Shown piece by piece: positions 10,627 to 22,065 of a DNA stretch of 64,000 nt. A program made the translations under genes and the position numbers. Source of the DNA: Ophiosphaerella korrae (taxonomy: Eukaryota; Ascomycota; Dothideomycetes; Pleosporales; Phaeosphaeriaceae). The notes below the pieces were generated by a model that worked only from the letters and a program-made list of their open reading frames with translations, was not told the origin of the DNA and made no database searches. Each line of letters opens with the position of its first letter. Within the stretch, counting starts at the first letter, position 1. The stretch is from contig JALNQF010000001.1 in assembly GCA_028456385.1 (NCBI GenBank), forward strand, positions 186,001 to 250,000, given 5' to 3'.

Positions 10627-13600
10627 TTATCCCTCCATCTCGGAGCCAGAATCGTCGTCACTGCCCGATTCCTCGTCCTCTTCGTCGTCTTCGTCGTCTT
10701 CGTCGTCCTCGTCGCCCTCTAGCCCATATGCGTCCTGGAAGTCCACCAGCTGCTTGACTTGTGTCTTGAATCCCGCCTCGTCAAAGTTTTTCTTGAGGTC
10801 CTGGTACTCATTAGTCTCTGCGCGGCACGCGGTAAGCACGAAACACTCACATCAGTCATGATGCTGCCACACGTAACCACCAAGTCCGTCTTCTCCGGGA
10901 CAAACACGTCGGCCACGACGTCGTTGAGGATCGCCCTGACGTCGTCGCCCGTCACTTTGCGGACCTCGCGCAACGCCCAGTCCTGCCACTCCTTGCCCAC
11001 GCCGCGCGTCACGAGATCAACGAACGAACTGCGCGCCGCATCAATAATGCTTGAGCGCTCGTCCACAAAGTCACGCACAATGGAACTAATCGCGCCCTCC
11101 AGAGCCAGTTTATCAAATTGCCTTGTTCCGTCGCCATACTCCTTGATCACAGTGCGAGCCTTGGTGTACGCCGAGAAGGCATTAGGGGACTTATAGATTC
11201 TGAACTTGAGCAGCCCGGTTTCGACGTCGCGGTAGAAATTGGTGCCGTATGCGAGACCCGTGCCGCGGATTGATTGCCACATAGGCCCTTCTACGGCGTC
11301 GAGGTAAGATAGTGCTACCATTAGCGATGGAAGTTGTGTGTGCGTGTATCCTTTTGGTCCGCGGGATGTGAGCACGGCGAAGGACGAATCGATGGGCATG
11401 GGGATGATATAGTGCGTACCGCCTGGGTTGCGGCCGACGTCTGAAAGCACGGCGTTGCGGTCGTCGATGGGGTCGAGACTGGGGCTTGGGCCGGCGGGGA
11501 AGGCATTGACGAGGTGTTGGAATGTCGAGACAGGGTTCTTCAGGGTTTCGAAGTTTGCTATTACGAGGACACGTATGTTGCTGAAGGTTAGGAGGTGTTT
11601 GCGTAAGACTTCTAGTTTGTCGAGGACGAGCTTGGGTTCGGTCTTGAGAAGTTTGAGGATACGCTTTAGGTACAGGGCTTTGACAAGTGTGTTTGTTGCG
11701 CGGACTGAAGAGGCGGCATCGTAATGAACAATGCGGTCGACGGCAAATGCCATACTATTTCCGTCGCGTTTCTCTTCTGGGACGTCAGCGAGCATCTTTT
11801 TGACAGCGGTGATGATGCGCTCTGTGTCAAAGATTGAATCTACAAGCATAGTCTTAAGCCATTGGACTACAGTCTCAAATTTGCTGGCCTCAGCGACGAA
11901 AGGAATATAAAGCATCTCTGAGTTGCCGACATCAGAGCCACGGTCGAGACTATACTCAATTGTGTCTTGTTCGAGCTTTGTGATAACTTCTTCAAACCCA
12001 ATCTGCTTGCCATCTTTGACGACAGGTGTGGCGAAGAAGTTGGTGAGATATACGCCAAGTAAGGGCTTGAGATCAGTGGGCAGCTTGGCGGTCCCGAGCA
12101 GCAGGCCAAAATGTACAAACGATGTGGGGATGTGCTCGAAGTGGATGAAAAGTGGCAGACCGTTTTCATCCTTGTCAATGATCTGCTGAATTTTGTTGTC
12201 TCCAGTACCGAGCTTCTTTGCCAGGCCAGACCGGGCAGTAGTAGTCTCATAGAAATGAATTGACTCTGTGCTGGGAACCTTCAAACCTGCGATGATTTCC
12301 TCGGGTATTGGCTTATCGTTCTCGTTTTGTGCCTCCTTGAGTTTTTCGGCGAGCTTTTTCAATCCTTCCTCGCCAAGTTTCTCCTGTTGTGCCTGTACGC
12401 GAGCGACCTCTTCTGCCTTCATCTTCTCGGAAAGTGCACGGGAAGGCTTTCCCAGGAGTGAAATATGGTGTGCATCCACCACCCACTTGTTCAGGAAAGA
12501 GCGCCATTGTTCCTCGGTCCATTTTTCTAGCTCTTCAAATACCTTCAAGCTGCCCATAGCGCTTTGAAGATTAGATCCATTCCGGTTACCAAAAAGGTGG
12601 TCCTTGATGACGGCGTCCTTGTATTCATCGTTACCAATCTCAGAGGCAAATCGAGTTTGGCGCTCAAAACGGTGGAGGCAGTCCCTGAGATAGCTCATGT
12701 CTAGTGGCTTTGATGCATGTTCTTTCAGCACCTCGAAGAACCGCTTCTCGACATCTGCTAGCTTTGAAGTTTCTACAGAACTGATAGTCCACCAGATGAT
12801 CATTTCTTTATGCCCTTTAATCCAAAAGTACACCATACTAGCTAGATGTTCTTTCTCGACCAACGTGTTTACCAAGACGGAGACGGATGACCCTGCAAGG
12901 TAGAGTAGTAGGGTATTAATGGCGGTTTCTGCAGTATCATCGATTGTATCAGGTCCAAGAAAGGCAATCTGAATCTCGCCAGTGGATTCGTCTTCTTCTG
13001 GGAATTCAACTGTGTCTACAATAGTCTTGCTCAGCGGTGGTGTAGGTTTAGACTCTACCCATGGCCGTGTAAAAGGTGCATCATATGCTGGTACTTTGTC
13101 GATAATCGAGTCTTCAAACTTATCTAGGATATGCAGAAGGTTTTTGTGATCAACTTCGCCAATAAGAACCAATCGGATGTTTTTTGGTTGGTACATGTCT
13201 CGGTGGAATTGGCGAATACGCTCAGCAGTTAGCACTCGTAGGGCTTTCATCATTCCACCAGTTTCGTATCGATATCCAACACCCTCAGGGTAGAGTAGGC
13301 GGCGCATTTGGAGATCCATTAAATCCCCTTGTAAATTCTCGCGTCCTTGCATCTCGGAGTAAACAACACTGAGTTAGTCAGTTTGAACGATGTCATGGTG
13401 CACGACGATATTACATACCCTGCATCCTCGCCCTTTCCATCAATATGATGTACTTCAGTATAGCATCCAGCGTCAGTCAATGTGGGGACGATGAGATGGT
13501 CCAGATAGATCGGGAGCAGCTGGGCAAACCCTTCCCAGCCAGCGGTTGACATCGTGTATACTGTCTCCGCTGTGTCAGTCCAGGCATTGGTGTCTGAATA

Positions 13601-13921
13601 AGACCTGGTTGCAATCTTGTCTAGAACACCCTTGTATGGGTATCGTCGCGATCCCATAAAACAGAGATGCTCAAGGGTATGCGCTGCTCAACGTCAGTTG
13701 CAATGTTACTTTCTGATTCGTCCTGACTTACGAGAACCCGAATCATCATGGATCTCTGTAGCTACAGCGAAGTTGCCGTATACTTTCGGGCCTTTTCGGT
13801 CAACCACTACCACTCGCAAGCCTGTTCGCTGCGACTCGTACTGTGTAAAAGTAGCATCTGCATAGTCGGCTTTGAAGTTTTGGATCGTCTTGAAGTGGGA
13901 TTCTTGCTGCACTGAGCCCAT
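10627..13921 (-). CDS. M16-family zinc metallopeptidase (YOL098C-like)
   Basis: Four exons, 13921-13732, 13683-13419, 13368-10851 and 10815-10627, are phase-consistent and give about 1053 residues. Splicing of exons 1 and 2 recreates the inverted zinc motif H-T-L-E-H at residues 65-69, the signature of M16 peptidases (insulysin, presequence protease). A conserved downstream Glu (SEMQGREN, near 157) is the likely third zinc ligand. The length and the two-halves layout fit the fungal YOL098C/Cym1-like branch. The C-terminus is a very acidic tail of Asp/Glu/Ser. The likely role is degradation of small peptides. I see no clear mitochondrial presequence (MGSVQQESHFKTIQNFKADY), so a cytosolic location is favoured. 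It is divergent from the Dsl1 gene. The last acceptor (gcagag|ACT) was picked to keep the acidic C-terminal frame. Confidence 0.9.
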
Positions 13922-14672
13922 TATGCCGGCCTAGAGTACAAGTTGCAATGTACTGACAGGATTTTGAAGCACTTTATATGATGATTTGCAGTTGGCGGAA
14001 AGATATTTGAGTTGGTCTGGGGCGTGGCACGACGGGTTCCTTTGTCCACGACCGAATTGGCACTACCATTGTTCCGTCAGCCCCTCTTCCGAGATATGCG
14101 CACTCGATGATTGTAACAAGATTTTGGGTCAACAGGTTTGAGCTCGTGTTGATTTTTTGCGGCAAACTTGGCAGACAGGGTAATGGTGTAGACACTGGTT
14201 TCGTCTTGGGACAAAAACGACGATTTGTTACATTGACAGGCAGCTGCAAAGCTACGTGAAGCCCAACACAAGACTTACATCTAGAAAAAGAATAGGCAGA
14301 AGCAAATGACCACCCGAGCCCAGAAAGTGTGGGACAGGAGATGATGGAATTAAGATTCTGGTTGCGTATTCCGGGTGGTTGCAGCTTGTGGCGCTAGGCA
14401 GAGTTTCCGGGCAGTCCTTTTCCCTGATATCCCTAACCCAAGCTAATTACATGCAATACTTGGAATAGCTTTGACAGTCTCGCAGAATTTGGAGCAGCGG
14501 GGTGGAGGCCCAGCCACTTCCGCGGGGCACATTTGGAGGTTCGTGCGCACAGACCGCATTACGTCGTACCAGTGAGAAGTGTCAGGAACACATGTGCAGC
14601 CGGCCAGCGTATACCTGAGGCTTTGATTTCCTTTGCTGGTTTGGACGACATGTTGAGCACCTCATAAATTCA
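13922..14672. promoter_or_regulatory. Divergent promoter, M16 peptidase and Dsl1/ZW10 gene
   Basis: A 750-base stretch lies between two divergent starts. Only short ORFs without domain similarity occur. A five-codon upstream ORF (14650-14667, MLSTS then stop) ends five bases before the Dsl1 ATG. Confidence 0.45.
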
Positions 14673-17338
14673 ATGGCTACGCAGATCTCCCCAGAGAAGC
14701 TTGGTGACGCCATTCTGCAGTCGGTCGAGCACGGCGCGTTTCCGCAGGATGAACATGTGGCATCTGCAACTGTGCCCTCGAGCGCGCTGCCCAAGCTGCT
14801 AGAGGCTGTGGGTAAAGCAAAAGAGGATACCAAGGTTGGTATATAAGCTATATATGCGCCTTTATCAGAAGTTGACTTTGTTCACAGAATGAAATACGAA
14901 AGATCTCACGCGAAGCTGCTTCCGATGTTGATGACTGGATAGCTCAAGCCCGCAAACTTCAAGATGACATCAAACGTTCCCAGGAAACAGCCAAAAAGAT
15001 CGTGCAACAAGCAGAAGAAGGAAAGGAAAAAATTGCTCGAGTCCAGGATGCAGCGAGCAAAGTCAGTCTCCTACAAACCGAAATCGTATACAACGAGAGC
15101 CTCGCTCGAGTAGTTGAACAATTGCGAGACATCTCAACCATACTCGACACGGTGCAAGATGCAGCCGTCCGTGGGCATGTTATACATGCTTTGGAGCGAC
15201 TTGAAGATGCAGACGGCGCGTTCAAGAGTCTTGGCCCATATGAAGCAACTCGAGCCGTAGGTGTGCTGAGGACGAAGGGGGAACAGCTTAAAAAGGCCAT
15301 TGCCGAGACTGTGACAGACTCATGGAACGGACTAATACTTGTTGATAACACGCACCACAAAATTTCGTTGAAGGACACTATCGAGCGGGAGACCACAGTG
15401 GATATCAACACAGTTATCGAAGCGCTCAATAAACTGAGCTTGCTAGATAGCTTCATCGCTCGATTTAGTCGCGACATGGGCCGTATTATCATTTCACCTC
15501 GCTTTGCCATGGGTACAGATAAGGTTGTAACAGCTTTCAACATCGACGGTGATGACATCCAGCCTGTCGGGAACGTCAATGATGGTAGCGCGAAAGCGGC
15601 CTTGGAAGACATTCAATCCATCGCTGAATATCTCAGTACCCGTTTACCACCCAGTGTTGCAGTACCGCTGTCGTCGAAGCTTGTCCCAGTCATAGCAACA
15701 CGGCTCATAAATTATTCACTCCTACCTGCCGTCCCTACAACAACAAGCGGAGTACAGGAGTTCCAAGAGACTCTGTCCTACGTATTGGGTCTAGTCGAGT
15801 TTCTCGACGAACTCGGCTGGTCTGGGCAGAGTCGTCTAACGGAGTGGGTTGATAAGTCTGCTGAGATATGGTTAGCGAAACAAAAGGAAGCCGCGATTGC
15901 TAAAGTGCAGACAATTTTTCCCAAGCGCATTCAAGACAAGAAGTCTGTCGAAAGAGTTGAGACTCAAGTTGTCATGAAAGGCGATGCACTACACGCTAGC
16001 CAGGATGATGAAGATGATGACTGGGGTGCTGAGTGGGATGATGAAGAGACCGAGAAGCCGAAAGAAGTTGAAAATCCAAAGGAGGCGGATAATTCCCACG
16101 TACCGGAAGAGGAGGATATGAGTGCATGGGGCGAAGATGATGATGAAGTACCTGCAGAAGCAACATCACACGATGCAGTCGAGGCAGGAAAACCAGCGGA
16201 TGATGAAAATGCAGAGGACTGGGGTGCGGAATGGGGTGACGAACCGGAGATTATTCCAGAGACCCAACCAGAGACCAAACCAGCTGCCCTAACGCAGACT
16301 CAAACAAAAGAGGTTGATACGCAAAGAGTGAACGGAAACACAGCAACCCAGAAGCCTTCCAAAGAACAGGAGATGACGTTGAGGGAAACATATACTGTCA
16401 CAGCAATGCCAGACTCGATTATGGAAATCATCCTACAGGTTGTAGTAGATGTCAAGACACTTAACTCTCCTGAGCTGGTCAAATCAGCCATTGCGCCTGT
16501 CAGTGGAGGTCTTTATATGATTCCTGGCCTCTTGTTGGCGATGTACAGAGCGACCGCTGCTATGCACTACTCGAAGGATATTGCAGGTAATATGCTCATC
16601 TACAACGACTGCCAACGACTGTCGGATCGCCTACGGATCTTCTTGAGCGAACAATCCACAAAGGACAATACATGCACTTTACCTCAACACCTCAAGCCAT
16701 CTGCTCGCTTGAAGGCCGCGCTCGAACTTGACATTAAGACTATCGATGGTTTTGGCAAACGTGCGTATGGCCGAGAGATGGAATCACAGAGGCAAATCAT
16801 AAAGGATCACCTAGAGGATGCACAAAGCTTTCAAGGGTGTACTAACGTGCCCTTTGCTGCTGTGTGCGATGACGCTATTGCCACAACCATTGACCGCATC
16901 GGTGACGTGAAGCGTCAGTGGCAGAATGTACTCTCACATTCTGCTTTGCTACAATCCCTGGGCTCGCTAGTTTCGACAGCGCTGACGAAGTTTATCGATG
17001 ATGTGGAGGAGATGTCAGATATCGCAGAAGACGAGTCGAAGAAGCTACATAGCTACTGTGTGTCTCTGGCTACATTGGCACAGCACTTCCAAACCTCGGA
17101 CAATAATGGAGAGGTGAGGGACATGGTGAGCATATACACTCCTAACTGGTTCAAATTTCAGTACTTGGGTGAAATACTGGACAGCAGTCTTGCGGATATC
17201 AAGTACTTTTGGACAGATGGCGAGCTGAAGCTGGAAATGGAGGCGGAGGAGGTAGTGGGCTTGATAGAAGCGCTGTTCGCACCGAGTGATCATCGGAGAC
17301 GAGCCATCGCGGAGATCAGAAGGACCGGCATACACTAG
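14673..17338 (+). CDS. ZW10: Dsl1/ZW10-family vesicle tethering subunit
   Basis: Two exons, 14673-14834 and 14888-17338 (donor gttggt, acceptor ttcacag), give 870 residues. The protein is alpha-helical with N-terminal coiled coils and ends in the block WFKFQYLGEIL...LIEALFAPSDHRRRAI, typical of Zw10/Dsl1 proteins. In the Dsl1/NRZ complex this subunit tethers COPI vesicles returning from Golgi to ER and contacts ER SNAREs. A central insertion of about 80 residues (roughly 425-505) is very acidic and has repeated Trp-in-acid motifs: DDWGAEWDDE, AWGEDDDE and EDWGAEWGDE. Similar motifs in the yeast Dsl1 lasso bind coatomer. The 180-base gap to YTM1 is short. Filamentous fungal copies are usually named centromere/kinetochore protein zw10, but nothing here shows a kinetochore role. 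Confidence 0.88.
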
Positions 17339-17517
17339 ATTCATGAATACGATTGATTGAACCTGTCACGTGATACCGGAGCAAGCTGGACGCCGACTGG
17401 ATGACTGCCCGCGCTAACCCCGTTGGAAAAAGTTTCGAGGTGTCGAAGGCACAACCTTATCCGCTCGTTACGGCGTCTTGGAGCTTCCATTGCACAAACT
17501 CACCGAATATTACCGCG

Positions 17518-18990
17518 ATGCAGGTCGATGCGACAGAAACAAAGGTGACGGCGCGCTTCAGTACCAGGGACCCAAGCCTACACATCCAAGAAGAGGACCG
17601 AAGACTGCTTCTCTCGACCAGTGAGCAGAATCAGAAATCCGCCAAATCGCGCACATAATACTTACTTCGCCTTATAGATATCAAGCGACATGGACTCTCT
17701 ACTCTGCTGAACGACTTACTCCACCGTGAGGAGGATCGGATTCCTTTTGACATCTTGATTAATGGCCAATTCCTGCGCAGCACGGTTGACGAATTCCTCA
17801 CAAAGAATGGTATCAACGCAGAAACTACGCTTGACGTTGAGTATACAAGAGCGCTTGTGCCACCACTACACGTAACAAGCTTTGAGCACGACGATTGGGT
17901 CTCGGCGGTCGACATACTTTCACAGTCTTCGCCTTCAGGTGCATGGTCTGGAGGTAGTGTGCAAAACGGCCAAGAGAGAATACTGAGCGCCAGCTACGAT
18001 GGGTTATTGCGAGTTTGGAACACTTCAGGCGACGTTGTGGCGACGTCGGAGGCCCCTAACAACGGTGGTCGGATTACAAGCCTGAAAACTGCCAAATGGC
18101 TGTCAGAAAAGAAGATAGTGGCGGCAGGCATGGATAACACTGTCCGGGTTTACAAGTACGATGAAGACACTCGAACCATTACAACAAGCCTAGAGCTTCT
18201 TAATCACCGATGGGGCGTCGAAGATGTTGCAGTCCACGGCCCTTCCAGTCGAATCCTCAGCGCCTCGTCAGACGCCACCGTCTCATTGTTCTCAAGTAAT
18301 GCCAAAGAAAATCCGACAGCGCCGTCAAATCTCCTACCAAGCTCTTCGGCAGCCTCGAATAAGCGACAAAAGTTGTCCAAACCAGACCGAACTGTCCCAG
18401 CTCGAGGTGCTTTGACTACATTTACAGGCCATAGTTCGCCAGTATCAGGCGTCATCTTCAAACCTGATGATGCAACCGTTGCATACTCAGCATCGCATGA
18501 TCACACTCTCAAAACCTGGGACTTACCTACTTCGACGTGCGTCGATACACGCACAACGGGCCATTCTCTCCTTTCTCTGTGCGCCATACCCTCACGTAAT
18601 CTCCTCGCAACGGGCACGTCAGCTAGGCACATCACACTAATTGATCCCCGCGCTTCGGCCACTCAAATTAGTGTCATGACACTACGCGGTCATAAAAACG
18701 CCATTGTCTCGCTCGACACGGATCCGAGCTCAGAGTACAGCATTGTCTCGGGTTCGCACGACGGTACGGTGCAGATCTGGGATTTGAGGAATGTAACGAC
18801 AGGTGGTAATATCGGAGAGGGTCAGCAGGGAGAGAGTGTGCATACTATTCACAGGCAAGGGCATTCCGGGCCAACAAAGGGGCATGGAGATGGTCTCAAG
18901 GTTTTCAGTGTTAAGTGGGACAAGGAAGTAGGGATTGTGAGCGCGGGCGAGGACAAGAGGGTGCAGATCAATCGTCCGCTGGGATCATAG
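17518..18990 (+). CDS. YTM1: Ribosome biogenesis WD-repeat protein YTM1 (WDR12)
   Basis: Exons 17518-17620 and 17678-18990 give 471 residues. The N-terminus is an NLE-type ubiquitin-like domain (KVTARFSTRDPSLHI...NIKRHGLSTLLNDLL, residues ~8-60), rebuilt across the intron. It is followed by a seven-bladed WD40 propeller with clear repeats such as YSASHDHTLKTWDL and VSGSHDGTVQIWDL. In yeast, Ytm1 joins Erb1 and Nop7 (PeBoW complex) in 60S pre-ribosome assembly in the nucleolus, and its NLE domain is pulled by the AAA ATPase Rea1. An upstream in-frame ATG at 17401 exists. I chose 17518 because the NLE domain begins right after it and the upstream extension looks non-coding. Confidence 0.93.
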
Positions 18991-19192
18991 TTGCGTTCAG
19001 ATCTTGATGCAGGAAATCGCCTGGATGACGGAGAATGCAGCGTTTGGCGCAGAGATACCACGATAATTCAAGAAAAAAAGTGTTGCACGCATGAAAGTGG
19101 AGTCTATTGCTCCCTAGCCATACTCCAGATATGCTCCAAAACAAAGGGTATCATAGTTCCTTCCATCACATCGCACCCGTCGACCCATAGCT

Positions 19193-19699
19193 CTAGACCA
19201 AATGGCCCGGTAGCAAGAAATTTGCAACACCCTCTTTAACCGCATATTCGTGTCCACAGCTCCCGCACACCAGTTTCCCCTCTTGTATACACGTCTCCAA
19301 CAGTACGCGGTGCAAGTCGAGCGCGGTTTGTGACGCCCCTCCCCCCTCTTCACCATCGTCCATATTTTCCCCTTCAGCTGTGTCTAGCGCAGTATCCGTC
19401 TCCTTCTTCACCAAATCCTCGGGAGTAGGCGGCGTTTCTGGCAGATCTGGTAGGCCCAACTAAATCATTGTGAGCCGAATTCCACCTGGTTGTTCGCCTC
19501 GGTGTAGACGTACTTCTCTTGCAATTACTCTTATCTCCTCCCACATGAGTCTCGGTAGTATGTTCTTCAGAAAGGGTAGATTGAGATCGGCTTCTTGGAT
19601 TTGGAGCTCGGCATCGCGGGGATGGAGGGGAAAAGAGGCGGGGTTTGTTTTGCAGGTTTTTATGGCGCAGGTTAGAAAGTTTAGGGTGAGGAGCTTCAT
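19193..19699 (-). CDS. TRM112: Multifunctional methyltransferase subunit TRM112
   Basis: Exons 19699-19514 and 19459-19193 give 150 residues. The start MKLLTLNFLTCAIKTC, the motif LVCGSCGHEYAVKEGVANFLLPGHLV at the end, and the length all match Trm112. It activates and stabilises several methyltransferases that modify tRNA, 18S rRNA and the release factor eRF1. Zinc ligands are expected at the Cys of the N-terminal block and the CxxC of GSCGH. The intron is 54 nt, a multiple of three, with donor gtacgt and acceptor tttag, and it contains an in-frame TAG. Read without splicing the gene would look like two ORFs separated by a stop. It converges on YTM1 over about 200 bases. Confidence 0.95.
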
Positions 19700-19956
19700 C
19701 TTGAGTAGGTAGGCGTGCAGCTTTTTGTATTGGCGAGACTCAATGTTTGACGATGGGATTGGGGCAAAAATTTGGCTGAAGGTGGGGAGGGTGTGGCGCT
19801 AATGCGGGGGTTCAGGGCAGGCCTCCTGGCTGCATTTCATATGGACTTGAACATGACAATCATCAAACCAAAATACGTCTGGGAAATTATAGATCGCTTG
19901 CAGAGATTAACAGGATTGCGTTATAAAACTATTGTTACAGTGTTTCAACTTCCAAT

Positions 19957-22065
19957 CTACCACTTGCCTGCATCCTCGATCACAAGTTCGGTCGCCTTTT
20001 CTGAGAGCATGTATGTCGCGACTGCAGGGAACGCTCCAGGAATGCGTGGGAAAGCAGAAGCGTCAACAACCCGAAGTCCATTGACACCACGTACTCTGAG
20101 CCTGGTATCCAGAACGGCCATGGGGTTGGAGTCTGGGCCAACCCGGTTGGTGCTTGTAGGGTGGTGACCAAAGATTTGGTCTTTAACCCACTCCCTATCG
20201 ATATCCTGGTTCTTGCAATATCCATCCTCCTGTATATCTGAATCTGGGCAGGGTGGTGAGAGTGGCAAAACAGGACCGACAGAATCATCGGCGCTGGCAA
20301 ATGCCTTCCTTACAAAGGCAACTGTCTCGAGAATGGAGCCAAGATCGGTTTCAGAACCCTCAGCAAAGTAGTTCATGTTGACATCGGGCGCATCCTGGGG
20401 ATCGGCGGACTTGATTTGAACAAAACCAGCTCCATTCTGGGGGTGCATCTTGCAGGTCGACCAAGAAAAGTAAGTATCCGGATCAGGAGTCATGGTCTGA
20501 TTGGTATCCGGGCGGAAGCCTCTCAGAGCAGTGGTACCAGTTGAGAACATCAACATATCTCGATCGTTTTCTGGGGCAAACTTGGTCTTCAGTAGGAAAG
20601 CGTTGCCATTCTGTCCGCCCTGGGCATATGGACCTTTACCCTCTCGCCAGAGGTCAATGCAAGGGTCTCCTGGCGCTCCGTTTGTGCACTGCGGGCCGTT
20701 GGGGTCAGGCGTGGCGGCAAGGCTAACTTTAGCTTGTCCAATAATTGGCACCTCGTAGTTATCCTGCAGATTCCTGCCGACACCTGGAAGGTTGGAGATG
20801 ACGGGAATGTTGTATTTTTGGAGAAGAGCCTTTGGTCCGATACCTGAGAGCTGCAAGAGTTGAGGCGAGCTGAAAGCTCCACCTGATACGATGACTTCCT
20901 TTCGAGCAAAAGCCCGCACCTTAACGCCCGTGTTCGCGGAGGTGTGACGTGGATCAGCCCTGAAGACAGATTTGCCCTTCAAGTACTCAACACCGGCTGC
21001 CTTGGGCTTGGACTCTGACGTGCACTCATCGAAAAGGACCTTAGTGGCCAATGAGTTTAGTGTGACTGTGAGCGGGTACTTCTTTTCCGCCAATGTCTCG
21101 AGAACATAATCACGCGGGCTGTAACGCTTCCAATTCGGCCTGACGTGGAATGGCAGGGCCCACAGTCCCTGTGTCTGGTCGCGTTTAGGACCGAGAAAGT
21201 TGGCATCGCTGGTGATATCGTCAAGAACATTGTTAGGGTTCTTTCCAATCAACTTCAACCCTGCCGCAAAGATCTTCAATCTCAATTGTGTAGCAGCGTA
21301 TGAGGCCTTGGTGGCTGTGTTAGTCTGAAGGAATCCAGTGAACCCATGACCTGGGGTACCAGCGGGAAGGTAGTTGTTGTGCTCGATCTTCTCGAAGATG
21401 CGGCGCATGTCCTTAGCACTAGTGGCGATCAGTCTGGATTCAATTGTCCAAGTCTAGGAGACAGGTTGCTTACCTCCAGATACCATCATTGACACCCTTG
21501 TCAAAATAATCCCAATCACTGTCTGCAGGCAGGAAGGTGGCCGCAGCATTGACGATGGCAGATCCGCCGAGAGAGGAGCCTCGAGGGTAGAATACGCCCA
21601 GCCTGGTAGCACCTTGATGCCCATCCTTTGTTGGGTCGACTCCTACCCAGTACTCTCCGTTGGTCAATCTCCAGACCAACAACTGATACCGCTTCGTGCG
21701 CTCTTCATCGTCGCTGTGTCGCACGAAGAAATGCCAAGTAGATTGGGTGTTGCTGAAGCTGGTGAGTGCGAGAACTTGGGTGCGGATATCTGCACTGTCG
21801 TCGTCGCCAGCTTCTACGAGGAGAACCGAGTAGCCTGCACGGGCAAGATTGACCGCGATTGTACCTAAAGGAACGGACCCGGGTTAGCGGCGATCTTGCG
21901 GCTTGTGGGTCGAATTGTGGATAACTCACCGCCACCCGGTCCACTACCAGTTACGATATAGTCATAAGTTTCAGTCTCGTTAGCAGAGCTTTGGGGTGAA
22001 GTGCAACGAGAATGTAAAGGAGAGGCAAGCACGACCGAAGGGAGCAAGAAGTGAAGAAGCTTCAT
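19957..22065 (-). CDS. Secreted GMC oxidoreductase (FAD-dependent)
   Basis: Exons 22065-21930, 21864-21474 and 21418-19957 give 662 residues. The N-terminus MKLLHFLLPSVVLASPL is a signal peptide. The dinucleotide-binding motif GSGPGGG is completed across intron 1 (GGTIAVNLARAGYSVLLVEAG). The GMC signature PRGSSLGGSAIVNAA lies in exon 2 and SGGAFSSPQLLQLSGIGP in exon 3. The catalytic His region is GHHPTSTNRVG, and the C-terminus reads DASAFPRIPGAFPAVATY. The family oxidises alcohols, sugars or choline-like substrates with FAD and oxygen. The exact substrate cannot be read from sequence. It stands alone, with no peroxidase or secondary-metabolism genes next to it, and has a nearly 2 kb upstream gap. 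Confidence 0.93.

Noticed and set aside
19460..19462. In-frame stop inside TRM112
   Set aside because: It lies within a good 54-nt intron; the joined protein matches Trm112 along its full length.
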